Source of the DNA: CAYZED01 sp964477445
GTDB lineage: Bacteria; Bacillota; Clostridia; Lutisporales; Lutisporaceae
NCBI GenBank assembly: GCA_964477445.1
Contig: CAYZED010000004.1
Span: forward strand, 62,001-126,000
Reading direction: 5' to 3'
Length of the DNA: 64,000 nt
Numbering within the stretch: the first letter of the stretch is position 1; the number at the start of each line of letters is the position of its first letter. Made by a program: the position numbers and the translations under genes. The notes below the pieces were generated by a model. It was given only the letters and a program-made list of their open reading frames with translations. It had not been told where the DNA came from and did not search any database. Positions 1 through 7,990 of this stretch are shown here, piece by piece.

Positions 1-170
1 ACCCGGTTATTTTGTCACTCTGACAATAAAAAACCCGGTTATCGTCACGTTGACAACAAAAAACCGGTTATTTTATTGTTCGTGAACAATAAAAAACCTG
101 GTTATTTTTGTCGATATAAACGACAAAAAAACCTGGTTATTTTTGTCGATATAAACGACAAAAAAACCTG
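1..170 (-). repeat. Tandem array of short hairpin units
   Basis: Five consecutive units of 29-35 bp are separated by the near-palindrome AACCYGGTT (GGTTAT at 5-10, 37-42, 66-71, 100-105 and 135-140). Each unit contains its own inverted repeat with different bases: TTGTCA/TGACAA at 12-26, GTCA/TGAC at 44-54, TTTTATTGTTC/GAACAATAAAA at 71-94, and GTCG/CGAC in the last two identical units. On the minus strand each AACC-GGTT step runs into a T tract, so the units resemble weak terminators. The array lies directly downstream of the M-box riboswitch and continues past the left edge. The structure is seen directly; the role is unknown. Confidence 0.8.
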
Positions 171-225
171 CATCAAAAACATGAACTTGATGAAGGTATT
201 ATTACAATACTTTCTCGTTCAAGTT
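169..225 (-). terminator. Expression platform of the M-box: terminator and antiterminator
   Basis: On the minus strand CATCAA and TTGATG (between 169 and 193) form a hairpin followed by CAGG and a run of T. The 3' end of the aptamer region contains AACTTGA (minus strand of 219-225), which can pair with TCAAGTT (minus strand of 184-190) inside the terminator's 5' arm and loop. The two pairings exclude each other, as expected for magnesium-controlled attenuation. The pairing is read from sequence; the switching is inferred. Confidence 0.6.
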
Positions 226-362
226 TTGACTCTGCAAGGCAATGAAGTTGCATTAGGTTAAACCTTCTTTGTTCGGTAAAACCTGCTGACCAGTTCAGAA
301 TGTTTCCATTCTTTTACGGCAGCAACCCGTATCCTTGTAGTAATCTCACCTACCGAGATATT
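211..362 (-). ncRNA. M-box (ykoK leader) Mg2+ riboswitch
   Basis: The minus strand carries the M-box hallmarks in order: TAGGTGAG after a CTCG P1 strand (342-359), then GCTGCCG, a GGTCAGCAG segment, an AATGCAACTTCATTGC element near 236-253, and a closing CGAG strand near 213-217. In this family Mg2+ binding folds the aptamer and lowers expression of magnesium transporters such as MgtE or MgtA. The regulated gene should lie left of base 1 on the minus strand, behind the hairpin array. The class assignment rests on recognising the conserved core. Confidence 0.8.
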
Positions 363-424
363 TTAAATTTTATTTCACTTCCCATGCTACTAGCATTCTT
401 CATATATGTCAAATGGTTTTTTGA

Positions 425-715
425 CTACTCGAGTGATTTAATTTGCAAATAATAATTCGTCATTCTTTTGAAGGATTCCGTTTTTGATGAAATTCCATCA
501 ATCGTCTGGCTAATGTTTTTTACTTCGCGAGTTGTAATCTCAATTATGTTTTGTTTCGCTTCAGAAAGAAGCGTATTTTTAGTCTTAATTGCAATATATC
601 CAGTAACCGAAAAATACATAATTAAAAGTGTTACTTCAATTATAAGAATAGGTAATAACGCTGCACGGATATATTCACTGTAAACAATATCCTTCAAGGA
701 TTTTAACTTCTTCAT
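425..715 (-). pseudogene. Truncated N-terminus of a membrane sensor protein
   Basis: A 96-residue reading frame starts with a basic segment and one strong transmembrane helix (about residues 17-42), followed by a polar helical stretch that looks like the start of an extracellular sensor domain. This is the usual beginning of clostridial sensor kinases or diguanylate cyclases with Cache domains. The frame stops after about 50 extracytoplasmic residues, with no second helix and no signalling domain, and the M-box leader begins about 60 bases further on. It is probably a gene remnant. A genuine small membrane protein cannot be excluded. Confidence 0.5.
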
Positions 716-768
716 GTCACACTTCTTACCCTGCAGTTTTTTTCTCTATATCAATATTTTAAAACAAA

Positions 769-794
769 AGCTCGCCAATTTTCACTGGCGAGCT
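769..794 (-). terminator. Rho-independent terminator after the racemase operon
   Basis: A perfect 9-bp stem AGCTCGCCA/TGGCGAGCT with an 8-base loop is followed on the minus strand by TTTGTTTT. It lies 26 bases past the racemase stop codon. Confidence 0.85.
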
Positions 795-820
795 AAAACT
801 TAAAGATTTTTTGTTCAAAT

Positions 821-1531
821 TCATTGTTTTCCCAACTCCACACATTTTTTTGCTAATATCATCGTTGGGTCAACGAAATTTCCTTTTGCATTAATGAGCT
901 CTGCAATAAGAGGAATTTCTGTGCATCCTAGAATTACTGGCATTTGTAATGGTCCTGAAGATACTGACATCTCTGTTTTTTCATAAGAATATACTTCTAT
1001 TAATTTCTCGAATTCTTCTTTTTTAACTGACGATTTTCCACTCTTATAATCATAAATCCACTTCATAACGATTTCTTTGTCAAGGTTACTTGGTTCAATA
1101 ATTTCAAGTCCGTGTACTTCAAAAACTTTTTTGTAAATTCCCGAATTATAGGTTCCAGTGGTGGCAAGAAGTAAAAGCTTAAAACAATCGGGGTATTCTG
1201 ATCTAATAGTTTTTGCGGTTTCTGCAATCATATTAATTATGTTAATATTTGTGCATTTCTTTAAGTCGTCATAAAAATAGTGTGCCGTATTACAAGGTAT
1301 AGCAACATATTTAGCTCCAGCTACCTCTAATCTAAGAAGCGATTTTATCATTTCAGGTCTCGGATCTTCTCCATTCCCATTTATATATGCCGATCTATCT
1401 GGAATACTTGTATTACTATCAATAAAAACGTGTATATGATCTTGATCTTTTTTTGCGTCTGTATTCTTAATAATTTTTTTGTATAAATCATTAGTTGCCT
1501 CAGGCCCCATTCCCCCTAATATACCTATCAA
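821..1531 (-). CDS. Aspartate/glutamate racemase family protein
   Basis: A 236-residue cytoplasmic enzyme predicted to interconvert L and D forms of aspartate or a related amino acid without a cofactor. The family's two catalytic cysteines sit in PCNTAHYF (about residue 81) and GCTEIPL (about residue 202), and the N-terminus has the typical IGILGGMGPEAT. This is the aspartate racemase/YgeA type rather than MurI-type glutamate racemase. It starts at TTG after GGGGGAAGAG. It is the last gene of a minus-strand operon with a 2-hydroxyacid dehydrogenase and an ECF-like membrane protein, close to isoaspartyl dipeptidase, which suggests work on altered aspartyl residues. The substrate is inferred only. 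Confidence 0.85.
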   Translation of the reverse strand: MIGILGGMGPEATNDLYKKIIKNTDAKKDQDHIHVFIDSNTSIPDRSAYINGNGEDPRPEMIKSLLRLEVAGAKYVAIPCNTAHYFYDDLKKCTNINIINMIAETAKTIRSEYPDCFKLLLLATTGTYNSGIYKKVFEVHGLEIIEPSNLDKEIVMKWIYDYKSGKSSVKKEEFEKLIEVYSYEKTEMSVSSGPLQMPVILGCTEIPLIAELINAKGNFVDPTMILAKKCVELGKQ

Positions 1532-1558
1532 AATCTCTTCCCCCTGTTAAAAATTTTT

Positions 1559-2098
1559 CTATAAAGCCTTTGAGCTTCTGACTTTCTCAATGGCCTTCAT
1601 AACCGCAACCGTGATTAATGCCCCAGCAAATGCTGTTGGAATTTGAAGAATTCCGAGTGCTGCTCTAAGTGGTGCCGCAAGTGTTACACCAAATAGAGAA
1701 ATCGAGATTTCAATGCCAAAGAAGATGACAAGAAACTTTAAAATTACTGGAATAGTAACAATTCCTATAACTCTTTTTAAATCAAGTTTAGATTCTTTTC
1801 TATTTTCAATCTTTCCTGCAATAAATCCAACTGCTGCAGAAAAGGCTGCATTGCCTAACATAATTACTGGGATAACAGGGATTAATGCTGCAGGATGAAC
1901 TCCAATTATTAGTGCTAGTATCGGAGTCAAAAGGCCAATTCCAGCCCCCCAAAGCCATCCACATTCAATAGCACAAACAGCTAAAGCTACGTTTACTCCC
2001 ACTCCTGTTATCAACTGAACTCTCACAAACTGAAAAGCTATTGCAAGTGCCAACATCATAGCTGCCATAACCAATTTTCGCACATTTGTATTCTTCAT
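1559..2098 (-). CDS. ECF-transporter S-component-like membrane protein
   Basis: A 179-residue, very hydrophobic protein with about five or six membrane helices. Its N-terminal helix is rich in Ala and Met, and the glycine- and alanine-rich central helices resemble the substrate-binding S subunits of energy-coupling-factor transporters. No ATPase or T subunit is nearby, so it would use a shared ECF module encoded elsewhere. It lies between a 2-hydroxyacid dehydrogenase (53-bp gap) and an aspartate racemase (27-bp gap) in one operon. The ligand may be an acid or vitamin related to those enzymes, but the sequence does not identify it. Confidence 0.65.
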   Translation of the reverse strand: MKNTNVRKLVMAAMMLALAIAFQFVRVQLITGVGVNVALAVCAIECGWLWGAGIGLLTPILALIIGVHPAALIPVIPVIMLGNAAFSAAVGFIAGKIENRKESKLDLKRVIGIVTIPVILKFLVIFFGIEISISLFGVTLAAPLRAALGILQIPTAFAGALITVAVMKAIEKVRSSKAL

Positions 2099-2151
2099 AA
2101 TTTTTTCCTCTTTCTAAATAAATAATTCGCTTTTTTTTATTTTTTCTTTGT

Positions 2152-3174
2152 TTACATATTTATCACTTCAGGATTCAAACAATTTTTTGGTGTTTCTCCA
2201 TTTAATACACTCACAATACTATTCGCTGACAACAATGCCATTTTTATTCTTGTTTCATATGTTCCAGATGCAATATGGGGCGTTAAAACTACATTGTCAA
2301 GGCCAAGCAAATCCGCTTCTATTTCTGGTTCGTTTTCGTATACATCGAGTCCAGCCGCCCATATAGTACGTTCCTTAAGTGCCTTAACCAATGCTTTCTC
2401 ATCCACAACGGGCCCTCTAGAAGTATTTATGAGTATAGCCGTTTTTTTCATAATGTTTAGTTCTTTCTCTCCAATTAAATGCCTGGTCTTTTCCGTTAGT
2501 GGTACATGAAGAGAAACAAAATCTGATTCAGCTAAAAGTTCATTAAAATCAGTAAACAGTGCCCCAGTATCATTTTCAAAATCTAAATCTCTATTCTTTT
2601 TATTATATAAAACTTTCATATCAAATGCATTTGCTTTCCGTGCAAAATTTCCACCGATTCGACCAGTACCAATGACCCCGAGTGTCTTCCCCGTTATGTC
2701 CATTCCTAGTAATCTAATCGGATCCCAACCTTTAAATTTCCCTGCTCTGGTATATTCGTCACTTTCAACTACTCTTCTTGCTGCTGCAAAAAGTAGTGCC
2801 CACGCCAAATCGGCAGTCGCATTACTCAAAACATCAGGAGTATTAGTTATTGCGATTCCAAGTTCTGTAGCTTTTTTTATATCAATATTATTATAACCTA
2901 CTGCGTAATTGGCGAATACTTTACACTGCGTCCCTGCAGTTTGAATCACTTCCGCATCAATAACATCACTTAGCATACACAAAACCCCGTCTTTGCCTTT
3001 TACACCATTTAACAATTCTTCTCTGGTCAATTCTCTGTCATCAGGGTTCACTTCCACCACAAAATATTCTCTTAATAATTCAATTCCCTCTTCTGGTATT
3101 TTTCTAGTTACAAAAATCTTTCTCGTTTTCTCTGTTCTTATTACTTCAGCTATTTCAGTTTCTTTTCTCTCCAT
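2152..3174 (-). CDS. D-isomer-specific 2-hydroxyacid dehydrogenase (glyoxylate/hydroxypyruvate reductase type)
   Basis: A 340-residue NAD(P)H-dependent enzyme that reduces 2-oxoacids such as glyoxylate or hydroxypyruvate, or the reverse. It has the family layout: a catalytic domain, then a Rossmann fold with GVIGTGRIGGNFARKA (about residues 172-187), the arginine motif NTSRGPVVDE (about 248-257), a glutamate in YENEPEIEADLL, and the active-site histidine in LTPHIASGT (about 298-306). An ATG start follows GGAGG. It is the first gene of the minus-strand operon and is divergent from the sigma-54 activator at 3358. Family membership is firm; the substrate is not known. Confidence 0.9.
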   Translation of the reverse strand: MERKETEIAEVIRTEKTRKIFVTRKIPEEGIELLREYFVVEVNPDDRELTREELLNGVKGKDGVLCMLSDVIDAEVIQTAGTQCKVFANYAVGYNNIDIKKATELGIAITNTPDVLSNATADLAWALLFAAARRVVESDEYTRAGKFKGWDPIRLLGMDITGKTLGVIGTGRIGGNFARKANAFDMKVLYNKKNRDLDFENDTGALFTDFNELLAESDFVSLHVPLTEKTRHLIGEKELNIMKKTAILINTSRGPVVDEKALVKALKERTIWAAGLDVYENEPEIEADLLGLDNVVLTPHIASGTYETRIKMALLSANSIVSVLNGETPKNCLNPEVINM

Positions 3175-3357
3175 ATTAGCTCCTCCATGTCTAAATCTTT
3201 TATATTATTCTATCAAATATCTCCCCTTAATTATATAAGCAATTGATTAGTATTAGTTAATGTGCGATAATTTTTGTGACTAATTCAATAAAACAAAAAA
3301 TCCGCACAAACGCCGTGCATAATGTGTCAAATTTAACCAGCGAGAGGTAGAATTAAT
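3175..3357. promoter_or_regulatory. Divergent intergenic region
   Basis: This 183-base AT-rich gap separates the 2-hydroxyacid dehydrogenase operon (minus) from the activator gene (plus) and must hold both promoters. I found no sigma-54 (GG-N10-GC) element on either strand and no clear operator. A small GCAC/GTGC inverted repeat lies at about 3304-3322. Confidence 0.5.
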
Positions 3358-5415
3358 ATGAATAAAATCCGAAAAAAAATCGCTATTATTACAGGCACAG
3401 AATCAACAAAAACGCACGTTTTGGAACAACTTTATCCTCTTCTCTCAGGCTTAGTAGATATTGAAAGCTACGCCACAGATAGTAAAAATATGCCGATGCT
3501 AAATGTTGATTTAGCGATAATTACTTCACCATTAGTTAAAGACGAAGCCATACCGTTTATTAACAAAAATTGTACTGTTCTTTTTGCAAGAAGAGCATTA
3601 GATTTCTCTTCCCTAGAAAAATTATTTTCAATCCCTGAAAAATCTGAAGTTTTACTAGTAAACGATGAGAAAGAAACTGCATACGAAGTAATCGAGTTGC
3701 TCAAAGAATCCGGAATAGATCATTTTAACCTCACTCCATTTTACCCAGGCGCAATAATAGAAAAAAAGTTTGAAATTGCTATAACCCCTGGCGAGTCAGC
3801 ATTCGCTCCAGAAGGTATATTTCAAACAATCGATATTGGCCCGAGACTAATTGATTTAACTACCGTCGTTGAGATTCTCCAAAAACTTGATTTAATGGAC
3901 GAAAAGGCTCACTATGTTTCTGCGAAATACTTTGAAACCATTGTTCGACTAGGGAAACAACTATATCAATCAAACAAAGAATACACCCGTGCAAATGAAA
4001 ATCTGAATAAAATTCTCAATAGGATTAATGATGGAATAATCGCCTTTACAAAAAATGGAAAAATCACAGTTTTTAATCAAAAAAGCGAAGAAATTTTTAT
4101 GATTCCCTACAAATCCGCCATCGGCAAGAATATTAGCAAAGTTATAAAAGATCCAGAGTTAATTAATTACTTGGTTGATAAATCCTCCGAATACGATCAT
4201 TTGTACACTATTGGGGATATCAAATATGCTATTACTCGATTCTTCTCGGACAGACTAGATGCTTATGTCGTAACTATTAAAAGTTCTGAAGATATAGCTG
4301 TTCTCGAAACAAAAATGCGTAGAAATTTGATACAAAGAGGACATATTGCGAAATATAGTTTCAACGATATCATTTATAAATCAGAAGCTATGAAGAACAC
4401 CGTTGAAATAGCAAAAAAAATCGCTCGAACTGAATTATCAACTCTAATATATGGAGAAAGCGGAACGGGAAAGGAACTTTTTGCTAGTTCAATACATAAT
4501 TTCTCTCATAGGGCTGGCGGGCCTTTTCTTGCAGTAAATTTCAGTGCATTGCCAGAATCTTTGGTTGAGAGTGAATTATTCGGCTATGAAGATGGCGCCT
4601 TTACTGGAGCTAGAAAAGGTGGTCACATAGGGTTGTTTGAGCAAGCTAATGGCGGAACTATATTTTTAGATGAAATTGGCGATACCTCTCCAAAAATTCA
4701 AGCTCGACTTCTTAGAGTTCTGCAAGAAAAGGAGATTATGAAGGTCGGCGGTTCAAAAATAATTCCGGTAAATGTGAGGGTTATCGCTGCTACTAATAAA
4801 AATTTAGTTGAAATGTGTAAGGCCGGCTCCTTCCGCGAAGATCTTTATTACCGATTGAAAAAGCTTTATTTAGCTACTCCAACCCTCCGAAATAGAAAAA
4901 ACGATATTCCAGAGTTGATAAAATACTTCCTTCAGTTAAATAATTCTTCTCAATATGATTTAAGTCAAAATGTTCTGAATGCTTTAGCATCTTATGAATG
5001 GCCAGGAAATGTTCGAGAACTTGAAAACACTGTTGAATACATGCTAGCTGTTTGTGATGGATGTGAAATAAATATCGATCACCTTCCTCAAGACATTTGT
5101 TGCTCAAAAGAAGCTTCAAATGAACCAAATTCGATATATATCGAATTGTGCAACAAAGGCAACATCGACGAATATTTGTTCATATTAAACGCTATTGAGG
5201 CAAGACAAAAAAGCGGGCTTTCTATTGGTCGAAAAACACTAAGTGACATTACTTCTGCATTTCATTACAAGTTATCAGAAGAACAAATCAGATCCCGAAC
5301 CGATACTTTATTAGCGATGGATCTAATCTCTAAAAATCGCGGACGTGGCGGCATGAATATTACAAAAAAAGGCTCAAATTTTTTGTTTTCATTGGTTACG
5401 TGTTCAACCAATTAA
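3358..5415 (+). CDS. PrpR-like sigma-54-dependent transcriptional activator
   Basis: A 685-residue enhancer-binding protein. The N-terminal ~190 residues resemble the PrpR sensory domain (ligand sensing in propionate regulators), then a PAS-like segment (about 215-330) and the AAA+ sigma-54 interaction domain: Walker A GESGTGKE (about 366), the sigma-54 contact loop GAFTGAR (about 412), Walker B IFLDEIGD and WPGNVRELEN (about 547). The last ~90 residues do not show the usual Fis-type HTH; they look like a winged-helix ending in MDLISKNRGRGGMNITKKG. The most likely target is the sigma-54 promoter at 6143 before the YfcC carrier and isoaspartyl dipeptidase. The ligand is unknown. Confidence 0.88.
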   Translation: MNKIRKKIAIITGTESTKTHVLEQLYPLLSGLVDIESYATDSKNMPMLNVDLAIITSPLVKDEAIPFINKNCTVLFARRALDFSSLEKLFSIPEKSEVLLVNDEKETAYEVIELLKESGIDHFNLTPFYPGAIIEKKFEIAITPGESAFAPEGIFQTIDIGPRLIDLTTVVEILQKLDLMDEKAHYVSAKYFETIVRLGKQLYQSNKEYTRANENLNKILNRINDGIIAFTKNGKITVFNQKSEEIFMIPYKSAIGKNISKVIKDPELINYLVDKSSEYDHLYTIGDIKYAITRFFSDRLDAYVVTIKSSEDIAVLETKMRRNLIQRGHIAKYSFNDIIYKSEAMKNTVEIAKKIARTELSTLIYGESGTGKELFASSIHNFSHRAGGPFLAVNFSALPESLVESELFGYEDGAFTGARKGGHIGLFEQANGGTIFLDEIGDTSPKIQARLLRVLQEKEIMKVGGSKIIPVNVRVIAATNKNLVEMCKAGSFREDLYYRLKKLYLATPTLRNRKNDIPELIKYFLQLNNSSQYDLSQNVLNALASYEWPGNVRELENTVEYMLAVCDGCEINIDHLPQDICCSKEASNEPNSIYIELCNKGNIDEYLFILNAIEARQKSGLSIGRKTLSDITSAFHYKLSEEQIRSRTDTLLAMDLISKNRGRGGMNITKKGSNFLFSLVTCSTN

Positions 5416-5488
5416 TCACCCATATGCACCCATAAAATGATGTGATATTAGTTGCAAAATTGATTTGGATTGTGCACAATCTCAAAAA

Positions 5489-5524
5489 AGAGTCATTCAC
5501 CAATTCAAGCGGTGGGTGACTCTT
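5489..5524 (+). terminator. Terminator-like hairpin after the activator gene
   Basis: AAGAGTCA and CACC pair with GGTG and TGACTCTT around an internal mismatch, followed by a modestly T-rich stretch. It lies 74 bases after the activator stop codon. Confidence 0.55.
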
Positions 5525-5568
5525 GAATTTGTGTTCTATTATTGATCAAAGCGGTCCGTATAGTCTTT

Positions 5569-6041
5569 CCTTATGGCGCTATCCAGTATTAATTTTTGTT
5601 CAAATTTATTTAAATATCTAATATAACAAAAATTCGTACATATTAATGTGACTCTATCGGTGCATTACATCGACTTTTAAAGCTACTATGGCAGCTTTTT
5701 TGAGAAAGAAACAATATAGTATACCTTACCTTATGACGCTATCTAGTACTAATTTTTGTTCAAATTTATTTAAATATCTAATATAACAAAAATTCGTACA
5801 GATTAATGTGACTCTATCATTGACTTTTAAAGCTACTATGGCAGCTTTAACGAGAAAGAAACAGTATACTTAAGCTTACCTTATGGCGCTATCCAGTACT
5901 AATTTTTGTTCAAATTTATTTAAATATCTAATACAACAAAAATTCGTACAGATTAATGTGACTCTATCATTGACTTTTAAAGCTACTATGGCAGCTTTAA
6001 CGTCAAAAGAAACAGTGTAATTAAGCTTGCCTTATGACGCT
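5569..6041. repeat. Three tandem ~150-bp units upstream of the sigma-54 promoter
   Basis: The element CCTTATGRCGCT recurs at 5569, 5729, 5879 and 6030, giving units of 160, 150 and 151 bp that are almost identical, plus a fourth start that runs into the long palindrome. Each unit holds a hairpin AATTTTTGTT/AACAAAAATT around an AT-rich centre, a sequence like a sigma-70 promoter (TTGTTC, 17 bases, TAATAT), and ends in AAAGCT...AGCTTT, which in the first unit is followed by six T. The units could be repeated small-RNA genes, or activator-binding sites for the downstream promoter. No reading frame is convincing here. Confidence 0.85.
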
Positions 6042-6138
6042 ATTCGCATTAATAGTGTTTCTATGTTCATGGATAGTCAGCTTCTCTCCTCGGCTCCGCC
6101 GAGTTCCAGCTGATAGAAACACTAAAATTAATGCGAAT
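6042..6138. repeat. Long imperfect palindrome, structured family member A
   Basis: The left arm 6042-6064 pairs with the right arm 6113-6138 over 23 bases, with one 3-base bulge. The apex, read on the plus strand, has a 5' bulge of about 13 bases, the stem CAGCT/AGCTG, an asymmetric loop TCTCTC opposite TTCC, and the tip stem CTCGGC/GCCGAG with loop TCC. The right arm ends 6 bases before the -24 element of the sigma-54 promoter. The same apical design recurs at 30058-30246 and 60583-60905. Confidence 0.8.
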
Positions 6139-6142
6139 GCTC

Positions 6143-6160
6143 TTGGCATGCTTCTTGCTT
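6143..6160 (+). promoter_or_regulatory. Sigma-54 promoter for the YfcC-type carrier operon
   Basis: TTGGCATGCTTCTTGCTT matches the -24/-12 consensus, with GG at 6145-6146 and GC at 6157-6158, exactly ten bases apart. It lies about 40 bases before the ATG of the carrier gene and downstream of a gene for a sigma-54 activator. Confidence 0.85.
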
Positions 6161-6198
6161 AATATTAAGTTAATAAATATTAAGGAGGGGTTAAACTT

Positions 6199-7920
6199 AT
6201 GTCGGAACAAATTAAAAAGAACCGCGAAATCAAAATGCCTCATACCTACGTTATCATTTTTGGTGTTATCCTATTCTGTTGGCTTCTGACGTTCTTACTA
6301 CCACTCGGAAAATTTGATGTCCACAAAATTACTTACACAGATGCCAGTGGAAAAGAGAAAACAAAAACCGTTCTTATTACTACTTCTTTCCGTTACCAGT
6401 ATGCTCTTGACAATGCAAAGCTTAGTTCAGCGTTATCAACAATCGCTGCTGACGAAGCTAAACTTACAGGCGCGGGTCTAGACAAAACCGCTATTGAAGA
6501 TTTACTAAAAACCGACCAAACTACTTGGACTAACTCAAGTCTAGAAGAAATCGGTCTTACTGAAACTGTCATATATGATTTGTTTAAAGAAACTGTATAT
6601 GACACCTCTAAAAAACTTAAACACAGCCCTGGAATTTGGGGAACTGATGATTTTTATGGCTTCGGTATTCTGAATTATGTTTTCGAAGGACTCGTTACTG
6701 GGGATAAATGGGGCTCAGCTGTCGGAATTGTAGCTTTTATTCTCGTAATTGGTGGTGCTTTCGGAATAATTATGAGAACTGGTGCTATAGATGCTGGTAT
6801 TTATAGCTTTATTGGAAAAATTAAAGGATATGAATCGCTTTCGATTCCTCTACTCTTTATTCTTTTCTCACTTGGAGGTGCTATCTTTGGGATGTCAGAA
6901 GAGACAATTCCTTTTGCAATGATAATTATTCCTTTTGTTATTGCGATTGGCTATGACTCGCTGACAGGTATTGCCGTTACTTTCGTGGCAACTCAAGTGG
7001 GAAATGCTGCTTCTTGGATGAATCCTTTCGGTGTCGCAATTGCTCAAGGTATTGCAGGAGTTCCAGTTCTATCAGGGGCACCTTTTAGAATGGTTATGTG
7101 GGTAGTATTCACTGGCGCTGCTGTTACTTATTTAATGTTTTATTGCAAAAAAATCAAGAAAAATCCAGAAGCTTCTCCGGTCTATAACACTGATAATTAC
7201 TGGAGAACAATGCATCAATCAAAAGAAGGCGAAAAAATCCAACTTAAACTTGGTCATATATTAGTACTTCTCTCACTCCTTGCAGGTATTATATGGGTTG
7301 TTTGGGGCGTTACAGAAAAGGGCTATTATATCCCAGAAATCGCTTCACAATTCTTCACTATGGGTCTCGTAGCAGGTATAATTGCTGTAATATTTAAAAT
7401 TGGCGACATGACACTAAACGATATTGCTTCTTCCTTCTCAAAAGGTGCAGGCGATTTAGTTGGAGCAGCAGTTGTTGTTGGTATGGCAAAAGGAGTTTTG
7501 CTTGTTCTAGGCGGTTCAGATGCAAGTACTCCTACAGTTTTGAATACCATCCTTAATGCTACAGGAAACGCACTAAAAGGCTTACCATCAACTATTGTGG
7601 CAGTTTTAATGTACGCTTTCCAAAGCGTATTCAATTTCTTCGTTACATCGAACTCAGGACAAGCAGCCCTTACAATGCCTATTCTCGCACCATTATCTGA
7701 TTTAGTTGGTGTAACAAGACAGGTAGCAGTTCTTGCTTATCAAATGGGTTCTGGTTTCGCAGATGCTATAGTTCCAACATCCGCAAGTCTTATGGGTGTT
7801 CTTGGTGTAGCTAGAGTTGAATGGGGAACTTGGGCAAAATGGCAAATCAAAATGCAAGGATTCTTCTTTGTACTTGGTACAATATTCATAGTAGTAGCTG
7901 TTCTAATTAATTTTAGTTAG
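6199..7920 (+). CDS. YfcC family membrane carrier
   Basis: A 573-residue inner-membrane transporter of the YfcC group (ion-transporter superfamily, annotated as C4-dicarboxylate or basic amino-acid carriers). It has an N-terminal helix with CWLLTFLLPLGKFD, a large polar extracytoplasmic segment (about residues 40-150), then about eleven more helices with the family's GMSEETIPFAMI and NAASWMNPFGVAIAQ (near 234 and 270) and, in the C-terminal half, TSNSGQAALTMPILAPLSD and GFADAIVPTSASLMG. It sits behind a sigma-54 promoter and 70 bases upstream of isoaspartyl dipeptidase. It therefore probably imports a dipeptide or amino acid for that enzyme; this is inferred from position. Confidence 0.88.
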   Translation: MSEQIKKNREIKMPHTYVIIFGVILFCWLLTFLLPLGKFDVHKITYTDASGKEKTKTVLITTSFRYQYALDNAKLSSALSTIAADEAKLTGAGLDKTAIEDLLKTDQTTWTNSSLEEIGLTETVIYDLFKETVYDTSKKLKHSPGIWGTDDFYGFGILNYVFEGLVTGDKWGSAVGIVAFILVIGGAFGIIMRTGAIDAGIYSFIGKIKGYESLSIPLLFILFSLGGAIFGMSEETIPFAMIIIPFVIAIGYDSLTGIAVTFVATQVGNAASWMNPFGVAIAQGIAGVPVLSGAPFRMVMWVVFTGAAVTYLMFYCKKIKKNPEASPVYNTDNYWRTMHQSKEGEKIQLKLGHILVLLSLLAGIIWVVWGVTEKGYYIPEIASQFFTMGLVAGIIAVIFKIGDMTLNDIASSFSKGAGDLVGAAVVVGMAKGVLLVLGGSDASTPTVLNTILNATGNALKGLPSTIVAVLMYAFQSVFNFFVTSNSGQAALTMPILAPLSDLVGVTRQVAVLAYQMGSGFADAIVPTSASLMGVLGVARVEWGTWAKWQIKMQGFFFVLGTIFIVVAVLINFS

Positions 7921-7990
7921 TAGTAATAAATAGAATCATTTTCATAGTTCTTATACCTGTAATTTATAGTATACAAATAAGGAGAGTCAC

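Noticed and set aside
1..170. CRISPR array
   Set aside because: The spaced repeats are only about 10-15 bp, unit length varies from 29 to 35, every spacer is itself a palindrome, and the last two units are identical; no cas genes are present.
76..261. Small plus-strand ORF of 61 codons
   Set aside because: It lies entirely within the hairpin array and the antisense strand of the M-box, and has no ribosome site.
821..1531. MurI-type glutamate racemase
   Set aside because: The start IGILGGMGPEAT and the PCNTAHYF/GCTEIPL cysteine motifs fit the aspartate racemase/YgeA branch, and there are no cell-wall genes nearby.
6042..6138. Rho-independent terminator
   Set aside because: The arms are far too long and bulged, there is no T run, and the element lies just upstream of a promoter rather than after a gene.
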